Part shown: one piece after another, positions 16,321 through 24,210 of the stretch
Position numbering within the stretch: position 1 is the stretch's first letter
How the letters are laid out: the number at the start of each line of letters is the position of its first letter
Assembly: GCA_002314875.1 (NCBI GenBank)
Contig: DCHS01000008.1
Coordinates: 24,090 to 88,089, forward strand
DNA length: 64,000 nt
Source: Prevotellaceae bacterium UBA1746
GTDB taxonomy: Bacteria > Bacteroidota > Bacteroidia > Bacteroidales > Bacteroidaceae
Direction: 5' to 3'
Program-made: the position numbers and the translations under genes
Notes under the pieces: model-generated
What the model saw: only the letters and a program-made list of their open reading frames with translations
Database searches by the model: none
What the model was told of the DNA's origin: nothing

Positions 16321-18300
16321 ATGTATAGAATTAAACGACTTGACACATTCATCCTTTCGAAGTTCCTACAACTTTTTGCGGGAGCCTTCTTCGTGTGTCT
16401 TTTCGTTTTCATGATGCAGTTCACCTGGCGTTATCTTGATGACCTGATTGGAAAAGGTCTGACGCTCGACATCCTGGGCCAGTTCTTCTGGTATATGGCC
16501 CTGACGCTCGTTCCGCAGTCACTGCCATTGGCCTTCCTACTTGCCTCACTGATTACTTTCGGCAATATGGGTGAAAATCTGGAGTTGCTGTCCATGAAAG
16601 CGGCAGGTATTTCCCTTTTGCGCATCATGCGACCGCTCGTCATTTTGGCGGTAATGGTAAGTTGCCTGTCCTTCTATTTCCAAAATGCCACATCGCCGCA
16701 AGCCCAGAGGAGCCTTCGACAACTCATTCTTTCCATGCGACAAAGTCAGCCGGCAGTGGAAATTCCCGAAGGCATCTTTTACAATGCAATCCCAAACCTG
16801 AACATCTACGTCGAGAAGAAGGTGCCAAAGACGGGTATGCTTTACCAGGTCATCATCTACAAGACTGACCAGGGTTTTGACAAAGCCCAGATTGTAATCG
16901 CTGATTCTGGCCGACTGGAGATGACCTCTGACAAACTTCACCTTCGTCTGGCACTTTGGTCAGGCGAACAATTCCAGAGTCTGCAGACCGGTAATGTCCA
17001 GAACCTCAAAGCCGACCATCCCTTTGACCGCGAGACTTTTAGCAGAAAAGATCTGCTGATAGACTTTGACTCCAACTTCAACTTGATGGACGGAGATCAG
17101 TTGGCCAATATGCCTTCAGCAAAGAATATGAAGGAGATTGTCCACGATGCCGACTCCATGAGTGCCGCCCTCGACTCCGCATCTTTGGAATATGTCGCGA
17201 TGTTCCAAAAACGCCAGTTGGCAAGACACATCAGTCTGACAAAAGCCGACACCATCCGCCTCGACAAGCAGTTCAAGGCACATCCCATCGATATTGATAC
17301 CGTTATTGCCAACGCCAAACTGCCTCAACTGGTACAGGCCAAGAGCACGGCAAACATGAAAGTAGAGCAGATGTCCTACGACCTGACTTGGAAAACCGAG
17401 GTCAAGGAAGACGAAGAGAAATATATCCGCCGTCACTGGATAGAATGGCACCAGAAAATCACGCTTTCCCTGGCCTGCATATTCTTCTTCTTTATCGGTG
17501 CCCCCTTGGGTGCCATCATCCGAAAGGGTGGTCTTGGAACCCCTGCCGTCATCTCCGTCGGCATCTTCATCTTCTATTATATCATCAACACTTCGGGAAT
17601 GAAGATGGCTCGAGAAGGTAGTCTCAACATGATTATCGGCATGTGGACTTCAAGTGCTATCCTTTGTCCTGCGGGTATTTATCTGACCTATCAGTCGAAT
17701 CGCGACTCACAGGTATTCAACATCGACGCCTACCGCAACTTCTTCCGAAAGATCTTCGGTATCCGTGTCAAGCGTAACCTCTTCAAGAAGGAAGTTATCA
17801 TTGAGCAGCCGAAGTATGTGGACGATTACCACACTATTGTTTCCTTACGAAACGATCTTGGAAAGATGAAGATCAGCCGTCTGCGTCTTGTCAACTACTT
17901 CCGATTCCGCAAGAGTCCGTTGCTGAAAGCCTTCAACGAAAGGCTCGAAGCCGTCATCGAAGATCTGGCGAATACTTCCGATCTGATCATTCTCCATGCT
18001 CTCAACGAGATTCCTACTATCAGCAAGCGTCATCTGCATCATGACAAACGTGTCATCTCCCGTGCCTTGCAGAAGCTTGAGAACCGTATCAAGGATATGG
18101 TTGAGATTCCCGAAGAAGAGCCCGCTGAACTTGGAACGGTATTTGCAGATATCACTGTCGAACAAAAGTCCGACGCACCAGAACGGACCGACGAATTTGC
18201 AGAAGTTTCCGATATACCGGAACAGAACGAAGAAGGGAATGACCTTGCAGAAGTTTCCGATATACCGGAACAGAACGAAGAAGGAAATGACCTCGTTTAA
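16321..18300 (+). CDS. LptF/LptG family (YjgP/YjgQ) LPS export permease
   Basis: 659 residues. Three TM helices lie at the N-terminus (about 15-36, 55-80, 101-121) and three in the region 378-470 (LACIFFFFIGAPLGAIIRKGGLG is the conserved turn), around a periplasmic beta-jellyroll (about 125-370, containing EIPEGIFYN). That is the plan of the inner-membrane permeases that lift lipopolysaccharide into the Lpt bridge. One polypeptide may form both halves of the permease, as is common in Bacteroidetes. The cytoplasmic extension from ~475 is long and helical and ends in two exact 16-residue repeats of acidic sequence. The ATPase LptB is not nearby. Confidence 0.88.
   Translation: MYRIKRLDTFILSKFLQLFAGAFFVCLFVFMMQFTWRYLDDLIGKGLTLDILGQFFWYMALTLVPQSLPLAFLLASLITFGNMGENLELLSMKAAGISLLRIMRPLVILAVMVSCLSFYFQNATSPQAQRSLRQLILSMRQSQPAVEIPEGIFYNAIPNLNIYVEKKVPKTGMLYQVIIYKTDQGFDKAQIVIADSGRLEMTSDKLHLRLALWSGEQFQSLQTGNVQNLKADHPFDRETFSRKDLLIDFDSNFNLMDGDQLANMPSAKNMKEIVHDADSMSAALDSASLEYVAMFQKRQLARHISLTKADTIRLDKQFKAHPIDIDTVIANAKLPQLVQAKSTANMKVEQMSYDLTWKTEVKEDEEKYIRRHWIEWHQKITLSLACIFFFFIGAPLGAIIRKGGLGTPAVISVGIFIFYYIINTSGMKMAREGSLNMIIGMWTSSAILCPAGIYLTYQSNRDSQVFNIDAYRNFFRKIFGIRVKRNLFKKEVIIEQPKYVDDYHTIVSLRNDLGKMKISRLRLVNYFRFRKSPLLKAFNERLEAVIEDLANTSDLIILHALNEIPTISKRHLHHDKRVISRALQKLENRIKDMVEIPEEEPAELGTVFADITVEQKSDAPERTDEFAEVSDIPEQNEEGNDLAEVSDIPEQNEEGNDLV
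18199..18294 (+). repeat. 48-bp in-frame tandem repeat at the permease C-terminus
   Basis: Two adjacent 48-bp units (18199-18246, 18247-18294) differ at only two bases and encode AEVSDIPEQNEEGNDL twice. The unit is a multiple of three, so copy-number change would keep the frame. Confidence 0.95.
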
Positions 18301-18342
18301 CTTGAAACTTATAACTATTAACTTATAATACTTTACAGAACC

Positions 18343-19059
18343 ATGTACAATCAGAACTACGACACCTCTGCTTACCGCGACACCAGCCGTAGCATTACAT
18401 TTCCCGCAGTGATGAAAAATGTATACCTGTGGATGACCTTCGCCCTCGTTATGACGGGCCTCACCGCAGCGTATGTTGCCACTCAGCCTCAGATTCTTCA
18501 GGCTATTATGACTAACAAACTCCTCTTTTGGGGATTGATGTTAGGAGAACTCGGCCTCGTCTTCTATTTCTCTGCTCGTTTGATGAAGATGTCCTTGACG
18601 ACAGCAGGTCTGGTTTTTGCCGCCTACTCCATACTAAACGGTGTGACGATGTCCTTCATCTTTATGGTCTATACTATGGAGAGCATCGCCTTGACGTTCT
18701 TTGTTACCGCAGGAACTTTCGCTGCTATGAGTTTCGTAGGATATTTCATCAAGCGTGACCTCAGTGCATTGGGCCGCATCCTTATTATGGCTCTCATTGG
18801 TATCATCATCGCCTCTGTTGTAAACATTTGGGTAGGTTCCAGCGCGCTTCAGTTAGGTATCAGCATTCTCGGCGTGCTCATCTTTACCGGCCTTACCGCC
18901 TATGACACTCAGAAAATCAAGTATATGGTCCAGATGTATGGTGACCAGCAGGACGAAAGCGTTATGAAGCTCGCCCTCCTCGGCAGTCTCACCCTCTATC
19001 TTGACTTTATCAACCTCTTCCTTTATCTCCTCCGTTTCCTCGGAAACAGCAGAGATTAA
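18343..19059 (+). CDS. Bax inhibitor-1/YccA family membrane protein
   Basis: 238 residues with seven predicted TM helices beginning near residue 26 (NVYLWMTFALVMTGLTAAYVA). The C-terminal signature GLTAYDTQKIK is followed by a run of helices and LALLGSLTLYLDFINLFLYLLR, diagnostic of BI-1/YccA. The di-aspartyl pH sensor of this family is consistent with Asp in AYDTQ and in LYLDF. Bacterial members act as calcium leak channels or modulate FtsH; which applies here is not visible. It follows the permease by 42 bases and has its own strong terminator. Confidence 0.9.
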   Translation: MYNQNYDTSAYRDTSRSITFPAVMKNVYLWMTFALVMTGLTAAYVATQPQILQAIMTNKLLFWGLMLGELGLVFYFSARLMKMSLTTAGLVFAAYSILNGVTMSFIFMVYTMESIALTFFVTAGTFAAMSFVGYFIKRDLSALGRILIMALIGIIIASVVNIWVGSSALQLGISILGVLIFTGLTAYDTQKIKYMVQMYGDQQDESVMKLALLGSLTLYLDFINLFLYLLRFLGNSRD

Positions 19060-19068
19060 CAAAAAGTA

Positions 19069-19114
19069 TTCGTTTGGATGATACAAATCCCGTATTATCC
19101 AAACGAACTTTATT
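19069..19114 (+). terminator. Terminator after the BI-1 gene
   Basis: TTCGTTTGGAT pairs with ATCCAAACGAA (11 bp). The stem continues with ATAC/GTAT after one mismatch, then CTTTATTTT. Confidence 0.8.
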
Positions 19115-19144
19115 TTCCAAGTATTCATAATTAATTTTTATTAT

Positions 19145-20335
19145 ATGCACCTTTCCGCAAGACTTAACCGCCTGGCTCCCTCTGCCACACTGGCGATGTC
19201 CCAAAAGAGCGCTGAACTTAAAGCGCAGGGCGTTGACATTATCAACATGAGTGTCGGTGAACCCGACTTCAACACTCCCGACCACATTAAGGAGGCCGCA
19301 AAGCAAGCCGTAGAAGACAATTGGTCTCGCTACAGTCCCGTTCCTGGTTACCCTGATCTCCGTCAGGCTATCGTCAACAAGTTGAAGAACGAAAACGGTC
19401 TCGACTATGAGCCTTCACAGATTATTGTTGGCAACGGTGCAAAGCAGGCTGTATGCAATACCATCCTTGCTATCGTTGACGAAGGTGACGAGGTTATTAT
19501 CCCTGCTCCCTATTGGGTAAGTTACCCCCAGATGGTTCTTATGGCCGACGGTACTCCCGTGTTCGTTGAAGCCACCATCGAGCAGAACTTCAAGATTACT
19601 CCCGAGCAGCTTGAAGCAGCGATTACTCCCAAGACCCGCGCCCTCATCCTTTGCTCTCCCTCTAACCCTACAGGTTCAGTTTACAGCGCCGAGGAACTCG
19701 AAGGTCTTGCTGCTGTACTCCGCAAGTATCCCGAGATTATCGTCATTGCTGACGAAATCTATGAGCACATCAACTATGTGGGCAAGCACGCCAGCATCGC
19801 CACCTGCGAAGGCATGAAGGAACGCACCGCCATTATCAACGGTGTTTCCAAGGCTTATGCTATGACCGGTTGGCGCATTGGTTTCGTTGCTGCTCCCGCA
19901 GAACTTGCCAAGGCTGTAAACAAACTCCAAGGCCAGTACACCAGTGGTCCTTGCTCTGTAAGCCAGAAGGCTGCTACTGTTGCTTTTGCAGCAGATCAGC
20001 AGTGCGTTGAGACCATGCGCCAGGCATTCGAACGCCGTCGTGACCTCATCGTTCGTTTGGCAAAGGAAATTCCTGGTTTTGGCGTTAACGAACCCGAAGG
20101 CGCTTTCTACCTCTTCCCCAAGTGCTCCAGCTACTTCGGCAAGACTGACGGCGAGCGTGTAATCAACGACTCCATGGATTTCGCCCTCTATCTCCTCGAA
20201 GTTGGCCATGTGGCAACCGTTGGCGGTGCTGCATTCGGTAGTCCTGAATGCTTCCGCATGAGTTATGCTACCAGCGATGAAAATATCATCGAGGCTCTTC
20301 GCCGCATTAAGGAGGCTTGCGCTAAGTTGCACTAA
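19145..20335 (+). CDS. Aspartate aminotransferase-type PLP enzyme (class I)
   Basis: 396 residues, Ib-type aspartate/prephenate aminotransferase length. The PLP lysine is Lys236 in NGVSKAYAMTGWRIG. CSPSNPTG (170-177) holds the invariant asparagine, IADEIYEH (201-208) the aspartate that binds the pyridine nitrogen, and FRMSYAT near the end the substrate-carboxylate arginine. It should interconvert aspartate/oxaloacetate with glutamate/2-oxoglutarate; members of this subgroup may also act on prephenate or alanine, so the exact amino acid is inferred. It stands alone between two terminators. Confidence 0.9.
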   Translation: MHLSARLNRLAPSATLAMSQKSAELKAQGVDIINMSVGEPDFNTPDHIKEAAKQAVEDNWSRYSPVPGYPDLRQAIVNKLKNENGLDYEPSQIIVGNGAKQAVCNTILAIVDEGDEVIIPAPYWVSYPQMVLMADGTPVFVEATIEQNFKITPEQLEAAITPKTRALILCSPSNPTGSVYSAEELEGLAAVLRKYPEIIVIADEIYEHINYVGKHASIATCEGMKERTAIINGVSKAYAMTGWRIGFVAAPAELAKAVNKLQGQYTSGPCSVSQKAATVAFAADQQCVETMRQAFERRRDLIVRLAKEIPGFGVNEPEGAFYLFPKCSSYFGKTDGERVINDSMDFALYLLEVGHVATVGGAAFGSPECFRMSYATSDENIIEALRRIKEACAKLH

Positions 20336-20373
20336 TCTGCTGATGCACTAAAACATCAGTTCATTTCAAATAA

Positions 20374-20410
20374 TAAAGGTGGAAGACCCGGATCGGGCTT
20401 TCCACCTTAT
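20374..20410. terminator. Bidirectional terminator
   Basis: ATAAAGGTGGAA pairs with TTCCACCTTAT around a GC-rich inner stem (ACCCGGATCGGGCT). It serves the aminotransferase (+) and the LOG gene (-). Confidence 0.85.
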
Positions 20411-20465
20411 TGTTTCTATTTTGCTAAAAAAGGAAGTAACCAGAACTCCTGATGAATAATGAGGA

Positions 20466-21428
20466 CTAATCGCAGTTCTCCCCTTGCTTCTGAAAGTCCT
20501 CAATCACACGGACAACCTCATCAATGTCATCGGTCAGCGTAAGGAGCAGGTTCTTATATCGTCCCGTCTCCGTGAGATTTTTCAGCATGGAGTAAGCCGG
20601 CATGTCCTCCGTCCAGAATTTTTTTCCTAAAAAGACCATCGGACTGGCAAAGCCAAAGGTCAGATAGTGATTTTGAACCGCTTCCTGGAAAACCTCCTGC
20701 ATGGTGCCAGCACTACCCGGCGTATAAATCAAACCGCCATAAGTAATCGTCATGAGCAAATCCTCACGAACACTGTTTTCAAAGAGTTTTGCGATATGTG
20801 TAGCAAACGGGCTCGTCGGTTCATGGCCATAAAGCCAGGTTGGGATGCTAAGACATTCGTATTCATCCTGCGGATAGATATGGGCGATCTCGAAAGCGAC
20901 ATCCATATAGCGCTCATCTTTATCCGAAGGCGCTTCAGCCAACCTTGACAGCGCATCATTTACCTCCGCCATTGTTCGGCCCGCCATTCTTCCACCAAGA
21001 CTACAAGCCTCCATAGCGCCGGGACCACCACCGCTCACCATCAGCGTACCATTTTCCGTTAGTTTTTTGCTCACAAGAACAATCTGGCGATAAGAAGGAT
21101 CCGTGCGAAGCATCGCGCTACCGCCCATAACGCCCACGACTTTTCGCTTGTCATAGCAACCGAGCAGTTCGTACATGCCCTTCAACACGCAATGGTCGTG
21201 AAGAGAACGCGCCAGAGCTTCAAGGGGATTTTCTGGAATTTTGCCACTTTCCATGAAATAGCGATAGACATCCTGATCATAAGTAAATGTCAGACTTTCC
21301 GGATGCTGAATGTCATAACCCGCATAAAGCGTTTCGGGAGTATATAATCCGCTGACTGTTACATCATACGGAACATATTCCAGATAAGTGTGGAGACGTC
21401 CTATATCGAAACGTAATTTGGAAATCAT
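20466..21428 (-). CDS. LOG family (lysine decarboxylase-like) protein
   Basis: 320 residues. The start at 21428 (MISKLRFDIGRL) is chosen because the promoter -7 box lies at 21457-21464, inside the longer ORF. The Rossmann core carries GVMGGSAM, then SGGGPGAMEA (about 132-141) and YTPGSAGTMQEVFQEAVQ, the LOG phosphate-binding motif with GSAGT in place of the usual GGxGT. LOG proteins hydrolyse nucleoside 5'-monophosphates to the base and ribose 5-phosphate. The ~95-residue N-terminal extension is longer than in plant-type LOG (about 200 residues) and resembles larger bacterial relatives. The physiological role is unknown. Confidence 0.8.
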   Translation of the reverse strand: MISKLRFDIGRLHTYLEYVPYDVTVSGLYTPETLYAGYDIQHPESLTFTYDQDVYRYFMESGKIPENPLEALARSLHDHCVLKGMYELLGCYDKRKVVGVMGGSAMLRTDPSYRQIVLVSKKLTENGTLMVSGGGPGAMEACSLGGRMAGRTMAEVNDALSRLAEAPSDKDERYMDVAFEIAHIYPQDEYECLSIPTWLYGHEPTSPFATHIAKLFENSVREDLLMTITYGGLIYTPGSAGTMQEVFQEAVQNHYLTFGFASPMVFLGKKFWTEDMPAYSMLKNLTETGRYKNLLLTLTDDIDEVVRVIEDFQKQGENCD

Positions 21429-21456
21429 AATTAGGAGAAGATTTGTTTTACAGTGG

Positions 21457-21488
21457 CGAAGGTACGACATTATTTCAAACCAAGCAAG
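21457..21488 (-). promoter_or_regulatory. Promoter of the LOG gene
   Basis: On the minus strand CTTG (21485-21488), 20 bases, TACCTTCG (21457-21464). One mismatch to TAnnTTTG. Confidence 0.55.
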
Positions 21489-21569
21489 AATACCTTGGAA
21501 AAAATGCTACCCAAGCATAACGATTGACCAAAAGAGAAAAAGATTATCCCTACAAATATATCCTTCGTC

Positions 21570-21600
21570 TTTGTCAATTAAGAGATTTGGGGTAACTTTG
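21570..21600 (+). promoter_or_regulatory. Promoter of the SulP gene
   Basis: TTTG (21570-21573), a 19-base spacer and TAACTTTG (21593-21600): full consensus. The leader is about 55 nt. Confidence 0.85.
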
Positions 21601-21661
21601 CATATCCAAAAATCCTATCTTAACAATTTACCTAAAGGTAAAACCTAAATAAAAAACATTT

Positions 21662-23386
21662 ATGGCATTTATCGAAACCAACAATCTCAAGGGTGACTTG
21701 TTCGGTGGTATCACCGCAGGTATTGTAGCCCTTCCCCTTGCTCTCGCTTTTGGTATTCAGGCATTTAGTGGTATAGATGATCCCGCAGCAGCTAGTATGG
21801 GTGCGCTCGCAGGTCTTGTCGGCGCTACGCTCCTCGGCTTTTTTGCTGCTCTCTTTGGCGGAACTCACAGCCAGATCAGTGGTCCTACCGGTCCTATGAC
21901 CGTCATCACTGCAAGTATTGTCAGTGGCGCTTGGACTTCAGCGCAGGCTGCACAAATGGACACCACAACTTGTTTCTCCAGCGTTATCATCGCAATGAGT
22001 CTTGCTGGTATTTTCTGCGGTCTCTTCCAGATTCTTTTTGGTATCATCCGCATTGGCAAGTATGTCCGCTATATCCCCTACCCTGTTCTCTCAGGTTTCA
22101 TGAGCGGTATCGGTGTTATCATCATCCTTCAGCAGATCTATCCGCTCCTCGGCCAAAAGGGCCCCGCAGGCATGATTGACATGCTGATCGGACTTCCCTC
22201 TGCTGTGATGGGCACCAATCTCATTGCGCTACTCCTCGGCATTGCTACCATTCTCATCATCCAGCTTTTCCCCAAGGTAACCAAGAAAGTGCCCTCTACC
22301 CTGGTTGCACTCATCGTTATTACCGTTGCCAGTCTCTTCATTCCCAACGATGGCAAGGCTTTCTCCGTTATCGGTGATATTCCTTCCGGACTTCCCCTCC
22401 CCTTCTTTGCAAAGGACGGTGTCAGCCTCGCTGGATTGGACTGGTATATGCTGATTACCACCGCTTTGGTTCCCGGTCTTACCCTTGCAGGTCTTGGCAG
22501 CATTGATACACTTCTTACCAGTGTAGTTGCCGACAACATCACCAAGACTCATCACAATCCCAATCAAGAACTTATCGGTCAGGGTATCGGTAATGCCTGC
22601 GCAGGTCTTTTCTGTGGTTTGGCAGGTGCCGGTGCAACCATGCGTACCGTTGTTAATGTAAAGAGCGGTGGTCGTACCCAGATCAGTGGTATGGTTCATG
22701 CCCTCTTCCTCTTCGCCATCCTCATGGGCCTCGGTGCTCTTGTAAAGTATGTTCCCCTTGCTGTTCTTGCTGGTATTCTGATTACTGTAGGTTGGGGCAT
22801 CATCGACTTCCGTGGTTTCAAGGATTTGAAGAAGATTCCCGCAGCCGACGCATTTGTGTTGATGACCGTATTCCTCATCACCGTCTTTGTTGACCTTCTC
22901 ACCGCAGTAGGTATTGGTATGGTGATTGCCTGCGTTCTCTTCATGAAGCGTATGAGTGACCTTGCAGAAGGCAGTTATGTCACTATGGACGCTGCAGCAG
23001 AAGAAAGTCCCTGGGCTGATGAAGCAGGGCTTCCTGAAGAAATCAAGCATGCTATCTTTATCGAGCGTTTCCACGGTCCTATATTCTTCGGTTCTATCAC
23101 TGGTTTTAACAAGGTGATGCATCAGGTTCCCGATGATACCAAGGTTGTCATCCTCCGTATGAAGCGCGTAAAGTTTATGGACCAGAGTGGTGTTTACGCT
23201 ATGGAAACTGCTGTCAAGGAACTCCAGGAACGCGGTATCCTTGTGCTGATGACTATCATTCAGCCTCAGCCCAGTTATCTGCTCCACAAGATGAAGTTCC
23301 TCCCCACCGTCGTTCCCGAAGAAAACACCTTCAAGACCTTCGAAGACTGCACCGAGTTCCTTAAGAGCCTCGACATACTGAAGTAA
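21662..23386 (+). CDS. SulP/SLC26 family anion transporter with STAS domain
   Basis: 574 residues. A 14-helix transporter core opens with LKGDLFGGITAGIVALPLALAFG (about 9-31), the SLC26 sulfate-transporter signature, and has GGTHSQISGPTGPM (62-75), the anion-site region of TM3. The cytoplasmic STAS domain occupies about residues 445-565 (VVILRMKRVKFMDQSGVYAME). Substrates in the family are sulfate, bicarbonate or dicarboxylates; BicA-like bicarbonate uptake and sulfate uptake are both possible. A sulfotransferase that would need sulfate lies 33 kb away, so any link is speculative. It has its own consensus promoter. Confidence 0.9.
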   Translation: MAFIETNNLKGDLFGGITAGIVALPLALAFGIQAFSGIDDPAAASMGALAGLVGATLLGFFAALFGGTHSQISGPTGPMTVITASIVSGAWTSAQAAQMDTTTCFSSVIIAMSLAGIFCGLFQILFGIIRIGKYVRYIPYPVLSGFMSGIGVIIILQQIYPLLGQKGPAGMIDMLIGLPSAVMGTNLIALLLGIATILIIQLFPKVTKKVPSTLVALIVITVASLFIPNDGKAFSVIGDIPSGLPLPFFAKDGVSLAGLDWYMLITTALVPGLTLAGLGSIDTLLTSVVADNITKTHHNPNQELIGQGIGNACAGLFCGLAGAGATMRTVVNVKSGGRTQISGMVHALFLFAILMGLGALVKYVPLAVLAGILITVGWGIIDFRGFKDLKKIPAADAFVLMTVFLITVFVDLLTAVGIGMVIACVLFMKRMSDLAEGSYVTMDAAAEESPWADEAGLPEEIKHAIFIERFHGPIFFGSITGFNKVMHQVPDDTKVVILRMKRVKFMDQSGVYAMETAVKELQERGILVLMTIIQPQPSYLLHKMKFLPTVVPEENTFKTFEDCTEFLKSLDILK

Positions 23387-23438
23387 TCTGAGCGGCCTAA
23401 CGCCACGCACACCGGAACGGACTACTTGAATAATAACT

Positions 23439-24164
23439 ATGAAGTTAGAGAAGCTTTCCATTGGCTATGGCAGACAGGTGGTTGCAAAAGACCTGACGGC
23501 CGTGCTTCCCGCAGGAACCCTTACGGCTCTCGTGGGCAGCAACGGCAGTGGAAAGAGCACACTACTTCGGACGGTGGCAGGTTTGCAACCCTCGCTGGGT
23601 GGAACGATTTCACCAGCTAAGCCCGGACCAAAGGAAGTCGCCGTTGTTCTTACAGACCGCATCGATGCTCCGGCGTTAACGGTTGAAGAAATCGTAGGAC
23701 TTGGCCGTATTCCTCATACACCACTATCAGGGCATATGACAAAAGCAGACCGAGATATCATTGACCGTTCTTTGGCCTTGTGCGATATCACTTCACTTCG
23801 TAAGAAGTCTATCCGCGAAACCAGCGATGGCGAACGCCAACGGGCAATGATTGCCCGAGCGATTGCCCAGGATACCCCTCTTATCTTATTGGACGAGCCT
23901 ACAGCCTTCCTTGATTTTCCCGCAAAGGTAGAAATACTGCAACTTTTGCTTCGACTCTGCCGGGAAGAAGGAAAAACCATTCTCCTTTCCACCCACGACC
24001 TCGAAATTACCTTCCAGATCGTTGACCGTTTGTGGCTCATAGGAAAAGAAGGATTGCAAGAAGGAACTCCTCAGGAACTGGCAGAAAGCGGGGCTATCGC
24101 CAAGTTGTTTCCCCATCTTCCCTTCGACGCTCAAGATTTGCGCTTTCATTTCCAGCAGCAATAA
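23439..24164 (+). CDS. ABC transporter ATP-binding protein (FecE/FhuC-like)
   Basis: 241 residues. Walker A is GSNGSGKST (33-41), the signature is ETSDGER (127-133, with SDGE instead of SGGE), Walker B is LILLDEP (148-154), and the H-loop is STHDLE. The best resemblance is to ATPases of iron-siderophore or cobalamin importers. No permease or binding protein is adjacent: upstream is the SulP gene (52 bases away), downstream topoisomerase III. It is therefore an orphan ATPase whose partner must be elsewhere. The 5' end overlaps no other gene. Confidence 0.87.
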   Translation: MKLEKLSIGYGRQVVAKDLTAVLPAGTLTALVGSNGSGKSTLLRTVAGLQPSLGGTISPAKPGPKEVAVVLTDRIDAPALTVEEIVGLGRIPHTPLSGHMTKADRDIIDRSLALCDITSLRKKSIRETSDGERQRAMIARAIAQDTPLILLDEPTAFLDFPAKVEILQLLLRLCREEGKTILLSTHDLEITFQIVDRLWLIGKEGLQEGTPQELAESGAIAKLFPHLPFDAQDLRFHFQQQ

Positions 24165-24210
24165 CTCCAATTCTTATGCATCGGGAAAAAAACCGATAAC
24201 CTTTTAGATA

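Noticed and set aside
22229..23461. 410-codon open frame antisense to the SulP gene
   Set aside because: His/Asn/Thr-rich composition mirrors the membrane-protein codons; the sense gene is clearly functional.
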